Shown: one piece after another, positions 1-8,777 of the stretch | Position numbering within the stretch: the stretch's first letter is position 1 | Layout: each line of letters opens with the position of its first letter | DNA from: Flavobacterium haoranii | Lineage (GTDB): Bacteria > Bacteroidota > Bacteroidia > Flavobacteriales > Flavobacteriaceae | Assembly: GCF_009363055.1 (NCBI RefSeq) | Contig: NZ_CP045292.1 | Span: 2,480,001-2,544,000 of the forward strand | Length of the DNA: 64,000 bases | Reading direction: 5' to 3' | Made by a program: the position numbers and the translations under genes | The notes under the pieces: generated by a model | The model's database searches: none | What the model saw: only the letters and a program-made list of their open reading frames with translations | What the model was told of the DNA's origin: nothing

Positions 1-1393
1 ATTCATAAATTTTACCAACGGCGTTATTGCTTACCAAATCGTAACTTCCAAGATTTTCGCCTATATAAGTAAAACGGACATTGTAAAGTGTTTCGTTTTC
101 ATCGGTTGAAAATTCATAAATTTCAGTGCTACCAACAATTGTTTTACGGTATAAAATTTTATTTTCAGAATATGAATCTACATAAGCTGAAGGTGCATTC
201 ATTAAATTTTGATCATCTCCAGCAGCTTGAAGAATCGCTACTTGTTCTTCTGATAAATTTTGTTGTAAAGGTTGGTTTTTGACGTCATTTTCAGAATAAA
301 TATAAGTTCCAATTTTGAACTTTTCGCTTTCGTGTTGCACACCACCGTAAGTAACAAATCGAGTATAATTTCTATCGGTGTATTGATATTCAACGTTAAT
401 TCTCATTTCTGAAGTAATGGGAAACAACGATGTAAATGAAATTTCACCTGCATTATAATCAATAGTGTAATCGTTGTTTTCGCCTCTTTTCAACAGAATA
501 CCATTTACATAAACACGTTCAGAACCCGAAATTACTAAAACATATAATTCACCATTGTTGCCTTTTAATTTATAAGGACCTTGATTTCCTTCTTGACCTA
601 TAAAAGTACTTCGTGCATATTGACCGCGAACAAGTGCAGCGGAAGCATAAATGTCGGTTTTTGAATTTTCTTTACCTAATGTAAAATGTGTCGATAAACC
701 CTGAACTTTTTTGTTGAAATTTAAAAATTTAGATTCGCGGTTTTCTAAAAATAAATCTCCCGCTCGAATACTCCATTTATCGGAAAATAATTCGATAAAA
801 ATTTGGTCAAACTCATCTAGTTTTTGAGAATAACCACCATCTTGCAAAGGAATATTACTATCTTGAATAGAAGCTCGTAAACTAACTTTATCGGAAATTT
901 TACCTGTAATTTGTAAATCTAGATTAGAGTTTACAACAGTGTTTTGATTGTTTCCAATGGTGACTCCACGAGAAATACTTCCTGATGTATTTAAACCATC
1001 GAACGGTTTAAATTTTGATAATTTTTCATTTTTTGTAGTAAATAAAGTTCCGTTTGAATTAGGTACTACTTTACTGTCATCATAAACACTATATTCTTTT
1101 GTTAGAAACTTAGGATAAGTTAGATAATTAATTGATAAAGAATCTTTTGTAATTGAATTTGTATTCAAAATAATAAATCCTTTTTCAAAATTTACTTCGT
1201 AAAAAGTAGAATCAATAGTTTGGTCGTATTGATCTTTAATTTTAAAATGGCTAGGGTTAATACTTTCCTTTTCAATAAAAATAGTGTCGTTTGTTATGGC
1301 AATAATTTTCGATTTTCGAATAGCTTCTTTCTCTTGAGCATACACTCCAGAAAAAAACAACCACATAAATAAAATTGAAATCTTTTTTGCCAT
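1..1393 (-). CDS. Putative outer-membrane beta-barrel protein, 3' end missing
   Basis: An uninterrupted minus-strand frame runs from an ATG at 1393 to the window edge, giving 464 codons with no stop, so the C-terminus lies outside. It begins with a signal peptide (MAKKISILFMWLFFSGVYAQ), indicating export. The mature part is rich in alternating polar and hydrophobic beta-strand stretches, such as the region around GSISRGVTIGNNQNTVVNSN and a later segment with DKWSIRAGDLFLENRESKF. This pattern resembles large uncharacterised Bacteroidota outer-membrane proteins that share motifs with the SprA-type surface proteins. I do not recognise the exact family and assign no function. It is upstream-most in a run of minus-strand secreted-protein genes. 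Export to the outer membrane is likely; the role is unknown. Confidence 0.75.
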   Translation of the reverse strand, partial: MAKKISILFMWLFFSGVYAQEKEAIRKSKIIAITNDTIFIEKESINPSHFKIKDQYDQTIDSTFYEVNFEKGFIILNTNSITKDSLSINYLTYPKFLTKEYSVYDDSKVVPNSNGTLFTTKNEKLSKFKPFDGLNTSGSISRGVTIGNNQNTVVNSNLDLQITGKISDKVSLRASIQDSNIPLQDGGYSQKLDEFDQIFIELFSDKWSIRAGDLFLENRESKFLNFNKKVQGLSTHFTLGKENSKTDIYASAALVRGQYARSTFIGQEGNQGPYKLKGNNGELYVLVISGSERVYVNGILLKRGENNDYTIDYNAGEISFTSLFPITSEMRINVEYQYTDRNYTRFVTYGGVQHESEKFKIGTYIYSENDVKNQPLQQNLSEEQVAILQAAGDDQNLMNAPSAYVDSYSENKILYRKTIVGSTEIYEFSTDENETLYNVRFTYIGENLGSYDLVSNNAVGKIYE

Positions 1394-1440
1394 TATACTA
1401 TAACTCTCGAAAACCAAAAGTAGTATTTATTAATGGAAAA

Positions 1441-1469
1441 AATAAACCCCGCAATTTGCGGGGTTTATT
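1441..1469 (-). terminator. Rho-independent terminator after the LRR-type T9SS gene
   Basis: A perfect 12-bp stem (AATAAACCCCGC paired with GCGGGGTTTATT, loop of 5) lies just past the stop codon at 1473 on the minus strand and is followed by a T run on that strand. Confidence 0.85.
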
Positions 1470-1472
1470 TTA

Positions 1473-2456
1473 TTATTTTTTGATAATAATTTTTTCTAGT
1501 GAATAATTTGAATTTTTTAGTTTTAACAAATAAGTACCACTTGCAAAACCACTCAAATCTAAATTATAGGTGTCTAAATTATTTAGTTTAGAATTATAAA
1601 CCTCTTGACCTAATAAATTATATACTTCAATTGTCGCATTTTCTAAACTAGTAGTAAAACTAAGTGTGAAAACACCATTCGATGGATTAGGGGCTATTGT
1701 AATGTTGTTTGTAGTAAAACTTTCATTACTCATAGCGCAATTATCTGTAACAATTACATTGGTTAACCCGCAACTGTTGTACAAATAATCTTCCATAGCG
1801 GTTTGCTCAAAACTATCGACGCATACATACGTTAAATTAGGAGTGTTATCCCAGCAACTGTTATAAATAGTATTAGACGCCACATGCGGATACCCATTAT
1901 TTATTTTTACAGTTACCATATTGATATTGTCATTACAAGCTAATCTTCTAAAAACAGGGTTGTTAGAAAAATCTAACTCGGTTACATCTAAATAACTACA
2001 TATACAAGTGTCTAAAGCTGGTAAACTCGAAAAATTTACACTCGTTAATGGGTTACCCCCACAATTTATAAAATATAACTGGTTTAAACCACTTACATTT
2101 AAGCTTTGCAGTTGATTGTTAGCAACACTTAGCGTTTGTAAATTGGGTGAATGTGTAAAATCAGCATGGGTGACCTGATTACTAGGGAAACCACAGGTGA
2201 CTAAATTTACAAAATATTCGATACCCGTTATATCCGTAATATTTCCTGATGGTATTTGCATAATATAAATAGCTTCAGCTTCGCTTATTTCTATTTCGCC
2301 ATCATTATTAGCATCTATTTTAATTCCTCCACAAATAGGGTTTGAAGTCGAAGATTGTAGCAGAACGGCTTTAAAAACAGGGTCAGGAAAATTAATAATT
2401 TGAGCATTACTATAACAACTTAGTAAAAAAACTATTAAAAAAATAAACTTTTTCAT
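1473..2456 (-). CDS. T9SS-secreted leucine-rich-repeat-like protein (type A sorting domain)
   Basis: The 327-residue protein has a signal peptide (residues 1-18, ending SNAQ). A mid region (about 60-230) of irregular internalin-like leucine-rich repeats follows, for example NLQTLSVANNQLQSLNVSGL and TELDFSNNP. The C-terminal type A T9SS sorting domain spans about residues 255-327, with the hallmark APNPSNGVF, a VYNLLGQEV strand and a GTYLLKLK strand ending in a basic KK tail. The sorting domain implies passage across the outer membrane by the type IX system and either release or anchoring at the surface. LRR-like surface proteins usually bind proteins or glycans, but no ligand can be read from the sequence. 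It lies downstream of another T9SS cargo gene on the same strand, separated by a palindromic spacer. Confidence 0.85.
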   Translation of the reverse strand: MKKFIFLIVFLLSCYSNAQIINFPDPVFKAVLLQSSTSNPICGGIKIDANNDGEIEISEAEAIYIMQIPSGNITDITGIEYFVNLVTCGFPSNQVTHADFTHSPNLQTLSVANNQLQSLNVSGLNQLYFINCGGNPLTSVNFSSLPALDTCICSYLDVTELDFSNNPVFRRLACNDNINMVTVKINNGYPHVASNTIYNSCWDNTPNLTYVCVDSFEQTAMEDYLYNSCGLTNVIVTDNCAMSNESFTTNNITIAPNPSNGVFTLSFTTSLENATIEVYNLLGQEVYNSKLNNLDTYNLDLSGFASGTYLLKLKNSNYSLEKIIIKK

Positions 2457-2492
2457 AGTACAATTTTTTAATGAGACTAATTAATATAGTTT

Positions 2493-2537
2493 TTAAGATT
2501 CTGAACCACCTGCTTAATCGCAGGTGTTCAGAATGAC
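2493..2537 (-). repeat. Palindromic intergenic repeat (GTCATTCTGAAC type)
   Basis: Read on the minus strand, this spacer starts GTCATTCTGAACACCTGC and closes with GCAGGTGGTTCAGAAT, a near-perfect inverted repeat with a 6-nt loop. It lies between two co-directional T9SS genes. The GTCATTCTGAAC start resembles the first half of the composite repeats at 17649 and 43763 (CACCCTGAGCTTGTCGAAG), which belong to an interspersed type I recall from Flavobacterium genomes. It may also act as a weak terminator. Confidence 0.55.
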
Positions 2538-2566
2538 AAAGTTACCTTTTTTTAAGTCTTTTGTTT

Positions 2567-4167
2567 TTATTGTTTTATCAGTTTACTGGTATAAGTTGTA
2601 TTGTTAACGGTTGTTTTTAATACATAAGTACCTTTGGGTAAAGCATTCAAATAAAGTTTTGTTTCGTTAGATGATTTTACTTCTTCTTGATGTACTAAGA
2701 TGCCCATTAAATTATACACTTCAATTATTGCCGATGCAAATTTTTCTTCAAAAGTTAAGGTGTAAACACCATCAATAGAAGGATTAGGATATACTTTAAC
2801 AATATTATCAGGGTTTGCTATTCTATTTGCAAAAACATAATTAATATTAATATAAGCCCATTCACAAAAGGTAGCCACTCCATTATGATTCACACACATT
2901 TCATATATTAATTGGTGACCACGCTGCGGTAATGTAGGGATAGTTAAACTAGGATTACTACTGTACTGTCCACGATATCTAATTTCTCCAGTAAATGTAT
3001 CAAGATAATAATATGGATTTTGCGGGTTGGTAAGTTCGTGTAAGGTTACTTTGTTTTCTTGATTTAATGGTCCAATATCCGCAGCAATGATACTATCGCA
3101 ATCACCTGTAATGCTGGTTCTTACATAGCTATCGGTTAGTACATTTACGCTACCGTTTACATAGTAGCTAGGGTTGGCACTACTTGCATTATTTATCCAA
3201 ATATTTGGGGTATGAGGCAATGCTTTAGGTGATATTCCAAAGTTTAAGCGGTAAGGACCGCTTACTACTGTTGGGTTTTGTATAGAACGCAAGTTGTAAT
3301 ACAGTTGTCCTTCAGTATGCATATCAAAAGGTGGTGTCCCTGCAGGGAAGGTTACGGTTCCATTTGGGTTAATAATACAGCCATATGGTATGGGACCTAT
3401 AGGTTCTATACTTACATTTGATGCTGAACATGGAACACCATTAATTAAACAAGGCTCGCAACCTCCATTAACATTATTTGCACTATGATTAAAGGCAGTA
3501 TATGTTGTGGTTTGCGCTTGTGTTTCGTGGTAACAAATATCAAAATCTAAGTAAATTTTGTCGCAGTTTTGAATTTCTGAGCCAAAAATAAAATTACACA
3601 AGTTCCCTGTTTGCCAGCCGCTTTGTCCTCCTGTATTGGTTAAGGTAATACTTGTAAAAGGATTTGGAGAAGAAACAGTTAGCGAAACATCTCCAAAAGT
3701 TCCAGAAGGAAATGTACATGATAATAGGCTTCCTACTGCACTTAAACCACATAAATTGCTTAATTGCATACCAGTGTTATTTATTGCTATTGTACCGGTA
3801 TCATAATCGTTAACTCCCACATAAGTTACTGTAACATTGTATATGGGTTGGCTAAAATTATAGGTTATAGCCCCAGTAGTAGAGAGTCCAGTCCAGTATC
3901 CTCCAAAACCACTATAAAAAGCTGACGGATAGCAATAGTTATAATTAGCATTTAAAGGTGCAGCTGATAATAAATTACCACTAGCTGTAATGGTAATGCC
4001 ATCAACTGTACAGTGATCTTCAGGTAAAAGTAATTCTACAGGTACAAGTTGACCTGCCGAATTGTAAACCATATTAGGGGCAATTTTCTCAGTACTATTT
4101 TTAGTAACTTGAGAATACCCCCCCCATAAAAAATAATAAATAAAAAGAGTAGAATTGTTTTTTTCAT
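2567..4167 (-). CDS. T9SS type A secreted protein, frame broken at a G8 tract in the signal peptide
   Basis: The open frame ending at 2567 (501 codons from an internal ATG at 4072) lacks a signal peptide. Just upstream, an ATG at 4167 opens MKKTILLFLFIIFYGG, a typical signal peptide, which runs into eight consecutive G residues (4118-4125, C on the plus strand). With nine or six Gs the frame continues as GYSQVTKNSTEKIAPNMVYN into the long frame, giving about 533 residues; with eight it hits a stop. The C-terminus (about the last 80 residues, with YPNPSIDGVYTLTFEEKF and GTYVLKTTV) is a type A T9SS sorting domain, so the product is probably a secreted or surface protein. The cysteine-containing central region is not recognised. 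The break could be a sequencing deletion or a phase-variable off state. Confidence 0.75.
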
Positions 4168-4193
4168 AAATAAAAATATTAAAGTTATATTTT

Positions 4194-4201
4194 CAAATAT
4201 A
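4194..4201 (-). promoter_or_regulatory. -7 promoter element (TATATTTG) for the T9SS gene starting at 4167
   Basis: It matches the Bacteroidota TAnnTTTG consensus on the minus strand, 26 bases upstream of the ATG at 4167. This also supports 4167, rather than 4072, as the real start. Confidence 0.55.
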
Positions 4202-4229
4202 ATAAAAATCTTTAAACCGTTATTTTTAT

Positions 4230-5483
4230 TTATTCTTTTGTAACAATCTGTAGTGTTTCTCTAGAAATTTGTTTTAGTAAAACCGTTTTGTTGGTTTCTA
4301 CAACTTCTGTTGATTTATCATCGAAATGGCGAATGGTGTATAAAGATACATTTTCGTTAAATGAAACTTTAAATTTCTTTGCTAATAATTTACTTAGTTC
4401 ATTAAAGTTGTCGTATTTATCTTCAATACAAACTGAGAAGCTAATTGCCGAGTTTTGAATTAGATTCACTTTAATTTTGTACTTGTGGAATAAGGCAAAA
4501 ATTTCACTAATATTTTCTTCCATCATAAAAGAGAAATCTAACGAAGATAATGAAAGTAAAAGTTGGCTTTTCTTTACAATAAAACAAGAAGTATGTGGTT
4601 CTAAATCGGCTCCTTTAGAAACTGAAGTTCCAGGTAAAAGCGGATTTATAAATGATTTAACAAATAATGGAATTTCTTTTCTTTGTAACGGTTGTAACGT
4701 TTTTGGGTGAATTACACTTGCACCGTAAAATGCTAACTCAATGGCTTCTCTATAAGAAATTTGATTTAGTAAAACGGCATTTTCAAAATATCTTGGATCA
4801 GCATTTAAAACTCCTGGTACATCTTTCCAAATCGTAACACTTTCTGCTCCTAAGCAGTAAGCAAAAATAGCGGCAGTATAATCGGAACCTTCACGACCTA
4901 AAGTAGTAGTAAAGTTGTTGTCATCTGAACCTAAAAATCCTTGTGTAATGGTTAACGATTTTTTGTCGATTGTTTTAACGATTAAATCTTGAGTTTTTTC
5001 CCAATCCACATTTCCATCACGATAGTTGTTATCTGTTTTAATTAAATTTCTAACATCTAACCAAGTGTTGTGAATGTTTACTTCCTTTAAATAGAAACTT
5101 ACAATAGTTGTAGAAACTAATTCTCCAAAACCAATTACTTGATCGTAAACGAAACTGTAATTTGGAGATTTATTACTTCTAACAAAATATTCTAAATCAT
5201 CAAATAACGCTGTAACCTCAAAAAATACTTCATGATCTTCGTTATCAAATAACTCCATCATAATTTGGTTGTGGTACTTTCGTACTTCTTGTAATGATGC
5301 ATTTAACTCACTAGACTTTTCAAAGTAGTTCTTTATTACAACTTCTAAAGCATTTGTAGTTTTTCCCATTGCAGAAACTACAATTAAAGTGTTTTCAAAG
5401 CCTACTTGTTCTAATACAGAGGCTACGTTTTTTACGCCATTTGCATCTTTAACCGATGCACCACCAAATTTGAAAATTTTCAT
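4230..5483 (-). CDS. lysC: Aspartate kinase
   Basis: This 417-residue enzyme phosphorylates aspartate to 4-aspartyl phosphate, the first step to lysine, threonine, methionine and diaminopimelate. The N-terminus MKIFKFGGASVKDANGVKNV carries the aspartokinase KFGG(A/T)SV phosphate-binding motif. The middle has the ITQGFLGSD and TTLGREGSDYTAA segments typical of the catalytic domain, and WKDVPGVLNADPR follows. The last 120 residues form the expected ACT-type regulatory region, so feedback inhibition by an end product is likely. Length fits a monofunctional enzyme without a homoserine dehydrogenase fusion. The next gene (GNAT) lies 37 bases upstream on the same strand, so co-transcription is possible. 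Confidence 0.93.
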   Translation of the reverse strand: MKIFKFGGASVKDANGVKNVASVLEQVGFENTLIVVSAMGKTTNALEVVIKNYFEKSSELNASLQEVRKYHNQIMMELFDNEDHEVFFEVTALFDDLEYFVRSNKSPNYSFVYDQVIGFGELVSTTIVSFYLKEVNIHNTWLDVRNLIKTDNNYRDGNVDWEKTQDLIVKTIDKKSLTITQGFLGSDDNNFTTTLGREGSDYTAAIFAYCLGAESVTIWKDVPGVLNADPRYFENAVLLNQISYREAIELAFYGASVIHPKTLQPLQRKEIPLFVKSFINPLLPGTSVSKGADLEPHTSCFIVKKSQLLLSLSSLDFSFMMEENISEIFALFHKYKIKVNLIQNSAISFSVCIEDKYDNFNELSKLLAKKFKVSFNENVSLYTIRHFDDKSTEVVETNKTVLLKQISRETLQIVTKE

Positions 5484-5520
5484 AGATTTCAGTCTTCACT
5501 AAGCCATTTAAGGCAATTTA

Positions 5521-5997
5521 TCAATTGTTTATATTTAAAAATTCATCAATTCCTTTTTCGTCCATTTGAACTACACGCCAATCGTCTAATACTTTAGCGC
5601 CACTTTTTTGGTAAAATTCTATAGCGGGAGTATTCCAATCTAGAACATTCCATTCAATTCTTCGTACTCCGTCTAATTTACCTTGTGCTATAATTTTTTT
5701 ATACAAAGCAAATCCGGCTCCTGTTCCTCTTTTCGATTCTTTTACAATTAAATCTTCTAAATGTATGGTTTTGCCTTTCCAAGTAGAATATCTGTAATAG
5801 TAAAGAGCAATGCCAATAACTTCGCCTTCAACTTCTGCAACAAATGTTTTAAATAAAGGATTTTCTTTAAAACCATCTTCTTCCAAATCTTTTTCGGTAA
5901 TCACGACCGCATCAGGTTCTTTTTCAAAAACTGCTAACTCTTTTATTAAGGCAAGTATTGATGGAATATCTTTTTTTTCTCCTTTTCGTATAATCAT
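5521..5997 (-). CDS. GNAT family N-acetyltransferase
   Basis: I take the ATG at 5997 as the start, giving 158 residues beginning [20 protein letters not shown]. The open frame extends 33 codons further, but that part is lysine- and phenylalanine-rich, would overlap the fbp upstream region and does not look like GNAT sequence. The domain is a complete GNAT fold: [20 protein letters not shown] carries the acetyl-CoA pyrophosphate-binding R-G-x-G-x-(A/G) motif, and [19 protein letters not shown] is the characteristic C-terminal strand. This subgroup resembles diamine/spermidine-type acetyltransferases, but the substrate cannot be decided from sequence. It is divergent from fbp. Confidence 0.85.
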   Translation of the reverse strand: MIIRKGEKKDIPSILALIKELAVFEKEPDAVVITEKDLEEDGFKENPLFKTFVAEVEGEVIGIALYYYRYSTWKGKTIHLEDLIVKESKRGTGAGFALYKKIIAQGKLDGVRRIEWNVLDWNTPAIEFYQKSGAKVLDDWRVVQMDEKGIDEFLNINN

Positions 5998-6112
5998 TTC
6001 CTTAAATTTTAATGCAAAAATACTATTAAGTAAAACATCTTTTTTAATTTTTTTCTTCCTATCACAAAAAATCCGATATTTGTGCCAATTAAACAACTAC
6101 AACGATTTCGAA

Positions 6113-7123
6113 ATGCAAGAAAGAAACACCACTCTAGGAGAGTTTATCATTGAAAATCAGAAAGCTTTTCAATATTCTACAGGAGAATTATCAAGAATTA
6201 TCAATTCCATCCGATTAGCTGCAAAAGTGGTTAATTACAAAGTAAATAAAGCGGGTTTAGTTGACATTGTAGGTGCGGCTGGAGAACAGAATATTCAAGG
6301 GGAAGATCAACAAAAGCTAGATGTTTTTGCAAATGAAACTTTTATACAAACTTTAATTAATAGAGAAATTGTTTGTGGTATTGCATCTGAAGAAAACGAC
6401 GATTATATTACAGTTGCTGGTGCCGATAATAGCCATAACAATAAATATGTTGTGTTAATGGATCCTTTAGATGGTTCGTCTAATATTGATGTAAATGTTT
6501 CGGTTGGAACTATTTTTTCAGTTTTTAGAAGAATTACGCCCATGGGAACTCCTGTGCAAATGGAAGATTTTTTACAACCAGGTGTTAATCAAGTGGCTGC
6601 CGGATATGTTATTTATGGAACTTCAACCATGTTAGTTTATACAACAGGTCACGGTGTAAACGGATTTACACTAAATCCAGCTATCGGAACTTTTTATTTG
6701 TCGCACCCAAATATGCAGTATAAAGAAGATGGTACAATTTATTCTATTAATGAAGGGAATTATGTGCATTTTCCTCAAGGTGTGAAAGACTATTTAAAAT
6801 ATTGCCAAAAAGAAGAAGGAGACAGGCCTTATACTTCGCGTTACATTGGAAGTTTAGTTTCCGATTTTCATAGAAACATGATTAAAGGCGGAATTTATAT
6901 TTATCCTACTAGTTCAAAAGCTCCAAAAGGAAAATTGCGTTTACTTTACGAATGTAATCCTATGGCGTTTTTAGCAGAACAAGCTGGAGGAAAAGCTTCT
7001 GATGGTTTTAAAAGAATTATGGAAATTCAACCAACAGAGTTACATCAAAGAGTTTCATTTTTCTGCGGAAGTAAAAATATGGTTACAAAAGCAGAAGAGT
7101 TTATGGAAAATGCTGAAAAATAA
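6113..7123 (+). CDS. fbp: Fructose-1,6-bisphosphatase class I
   Basis: Gluconeogenic enzyme converting fructose 1,6-bisphosphate to fructose 6-phosphate. The start is placed at 6113 ([20 protein letters not shown], 336 residues), which matches the usual class I length. The 101 codons open upstream are antisense to the GNAT gene and are not part of it. Key motifs are the metal and phosphate site [20 protein letters not shown], the substrate loop [19 protein letters not shown] and the C-terminal [19 protein letters not shown]. It is transcribed alone and ends at a strong bidirectional terminator. Confidence 0.95.
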   Translation: MQERNTTLGEFIIENQKAFQYSTGELSRIINSIRLAAKVVNYKVNKAGLVDIVGAAGEQNIQGEDQQKLDVFANETFIQTLINREIVCGIASEENDDYITVAGADNSHNNKYVVLMDPLDGSSNIDVNVSVGTIFSVFRRITPMGTPVQMEDFLQPGVNQVAAGYVIYGTSTMLVYTTGHGVNGFTLNPAIGTFYLSHPNMQYKEDGTIYSINEGNYVHFPQGVKDYLKYCQKEEGDRPYTSRYIGSLVSDFHRNMIKGGIYIYPTSSKAPKGKLRLLYECNPMAFLAEQAGGKASDGFKRIMEIQPTELHQRVSFFCGSKNMVTKAEEFMENAEK

Positions 7124-7161
7124 ATTTACCATTCTGAACTCACAGAATCTAAATAAAAACA

Positions 7162-7187
7162 AAAAATCCCGCATTTGCGGGATTTTT
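7162..7187. terminator. Bidirectional terminator between fbp and the TerB-like gene
   Basis: Perfect 11-bp stem AAAAATCCCGC / GCGGGATTTTT with a 4-nt loop between convergent genes, with A and T runs on both sides. Confidence 0.9.
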
Positions 7188-7188
7188 A

Positions 7189-7620
7189 TTATCTATTCAT
7201 GTGTTGCATTTCGTAAATAAAAGTATCTAAATCTACATTTAAAACTAAAAGCGACAAAGCTTTATCTACAATATATTGAACATTACTTGGTGTAAAGCCT
7301 AATGCTAACGCAAAACGCGTTAAAATATCTTTTTGTTTTGGTCCTAAAACGTGATCGGCATAAACCATTCTTGCTAAATCATATAAACGCTCTAATCGGT
7401 GAACATGAAGTACAGGAGGATTAATAGGATATTTAGAAGGGTTCTCTAAGATTTCTTGGTATTCGTGTTCCGAAATTTCTAAACGAATAGCCAATTTGTC
7501 TAAGAATTGTTTTTCTTCAGTAGTTAATTCACCGTCAGAAAGTGCAACTCTAACAATGGCAGAGAAATGACCTTTATTACGATTTTTAAACCCGCTATCA
7601 AATAAATCTGAAATTGACAT
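7189..7620 (-). CDS. TerB-like protein
   Basis: A 143-residue all-helical protein that resembles the TerB/DjlA N-terminal fold. The diagnostic part is FSAIVRVALSDGELTTEEKQ, the metal-site-like acidic motif of TerB domains, followed by a second acidic turn around MVYADHVLGPKQKD. No signal peptide or membrane helix is visible, so it is cytoplasmic. TerB domains bind metal and often occur in stress-related or envelope-associated assemblies, but single-domain versions like this one have no fixed role. There is no ter gene cluster nearby, so tellurite resistance should not be assumed. It is monocistronic and convergent with fbp. Confidence 0.75.
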   Translation of the reverse strand: MSISDLFDSGFKNRNKGHFSAIVRVALSDGELTTEEKQFLDKLAIRLEISEHEYQEILENPSKYPINPPVLHVHRLERLYDLARMVYADHVLGPKQKDILTRFALALGFTPSNVQYIVDKALSLLVLNVDLDTFIYEMQHMNR

Positions 7621-7643
7621 TTTAATTAAATTTTTTAGTTTTA

Positions 7644-7651
7644 CAAACTTA
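7644..7651 (-). promoter_or_regulatory. -7 promoter element (TAAGTTTG) for the TerB-like gene
   Basis: It matches TAnnTTTG on the minus strand, 23 bases upstream of the start at 7620. Confidence 0.5.
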
Positions 7652-7725
7652 CATAAAATTAGATTTTCTTTAAAACATTAACAATCTTTTATTTTCATAT
7701 AATTCAATTTTTATAAAATATGTCG

Positions 7726-7733
7726 TAAGTTTG
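7726..7733 (+). promoter_or_regulatory. -7 promoter element (TAAGTTTG) for the HupE/UreJ-comEB-ctp operon
   Basis: It matches TAnnTTTG 23 bases upstream of the ATG at 7757. The same octamer occurs in the divergent TerB promoter. Confidence 0.5.
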
Positions 7734-7756
7734 AATTCCCCATAAATTTTTAGAAT

Positions 7757-8350
7757 ATGTCTCAATTTTGGCTCTACTTTAAGATAGGACTTAACCATGT
7801 ACTCGATATACATGCATATGATCATGTTTTGTTTTTAATTGCATTAATGGTTCCTTATGCGTTTAAAGATTGGAAAAGAATTTTTGTTCTTGTGACTCTT
7901 TTTACATTAGGACATACACTTTCTTTATTTTTAGCAGTTTTTGGTGTGGTAAATATTAATCCTGTTTACATAGAGTTTTTAATTCCAATAACTATTTTGG
8001 TTACGGCTATATTCCATTTATTTACTGCTGGGAAAAATTCAAAAACAGAAAGTATCAGTTTTGTTTCTATTGTAACTTTGTTTTTCGGAATTATTCACGG
8101 ATTAGGATTCTCAAATTATTTTAAAGCTATTTTACCTGGAAATGCGACCGATAAAATGTTACCTTTATTAGAATTTGCATTAGGAATTGAAGCTGCCCAA
8201 ATTATAGTAGTGATTTGTGTACTTATTTTAAGTTACATTGTGCAAACATTTTTTAGATTTTCAAAAAGAGATTGGGCGTTGGTTATGTCATCTTTCATAA
8301 TTGGTGTAGTTTTGCCAATGATTATTGAAAGTGAAATTTGGAACAGATAA
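7757..8350 (+). CDS. HupE/UreJ family membrane protein
   Basis: A 197-residue polytopic inner-membrane protein with about six hydrophobic helices. It matches the HupE/UreJ_2 family: the N-terminal GLNHVLDIHAYDHVLFLIAL, with histidines and aspartate in the first helix, then TLGHTLSLFLAVFG and IIHGLGFSNYF. These conserved histidines suggest transition-metal (nickel or cobalt) movement, as proposed for HupE and UreJ. There is no hydrogenase or urease gene in the window, so the metal and its client are unknown. It is the first gene of a tight three-gene operon; the next start codon lies one base past its stop. Confidence 0.85.
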   Translation: MSQFWLYFKIGLNHVLDIHAYDHVLFLIALMVPYAFKDWKRIFVLVTLFTLGHTLSLFLAVFGVVNINPVYIEFLIPITILVTAIFHLFTAGKNSKTESISFVSIVTLFFGIIHGLGFSNYFKAILPGNATDKMLPLLEFALGIEAAQIIVVICVLILSYIVQTFFRFSKRDWALVMSSFIIGVVLPMIIESEIWNR

Positions 8351-8351
8351 T

Positions 8352-8777
8352 ATGTCAGGAAAAAAAGCAAAATACGATAAAGCTTATTTAAGAATTGCTA
8401 AAGAATGGGGGCAATTATCTTATTGTAAGAGAAAACAAGTTGGCGCAATTATTGTTAAAGATAGAATGATAATATCTGATGGTTACAATGGAACACCATC
8501 GGGTTTTGAAAATTGTTGCGAAGATGATGCAGGACTAACAAAATGGTATGTTTTACATGCTGAAGCTAATGCTATTTCCAAAGTTGCACGTTCTACACAA
8601 TCTTGTGAAGGTGCAACACTTTATATTACACTTTCACCTTGTAAAGATTGTAGTAAATTAATACATCAATCAGGAATCAAGCGCGTGGTTTATCACGAAG
8701 AATACAAAGATTGTTCGGGCATCGATTTTCTTAAAAAAGCAGGAGTTGAAGTAGAATTAATTGATGACTTAAAATAA
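8352..8777 (+). CDS. dCMP deaminase
   Basis: Deaminates dCMP to dUMP, feeding thymidylate synthesis. The start is placed at 8352 (MSGKKAKYDKAYLRIAKEWG, 141 residues), directly after the upstream stop; an in-frame ATG at 8325 would overlap the preceding gene. The zinc-dependent deaminase signature is complete: HAEANA with the catalytic glutamate, and SPCKDC with two zinc cysteines. An additional N-terminal cluster, GYNGTPSGFENCCED, is typical of dCMP deaminases of the ComEB type. It overlaps the following protease start by one base (TAATG), implying translational coupling. Confidence 0.9.
   Translation: MSGKKAKYDKAYLRIAKEWGQLSYCKRKQVGAIIVKDRMIISDGYNGTPSGFENCCEDDAGLTKWYVLHAEANAISKVARSTQSCEGATLYITLSPCKDCSKLIHQSGIKRVVYHEEYKDCSGIDFLKKAGVEVELIDDLK

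Noticed and set aside
5810..6112. Extension of fbp by 101 codons
   Set aside because: It is antisense to the GNAT gene and has no FBPase similarity; the family start fits [11 protein letters not shown] at 6113.
7189..7620. TerB-like gene as evidence of a tellurite-resistance cluster
   Set aside because: No TerC, TerD or other ter gene is present; single TerB-fold genes are common.
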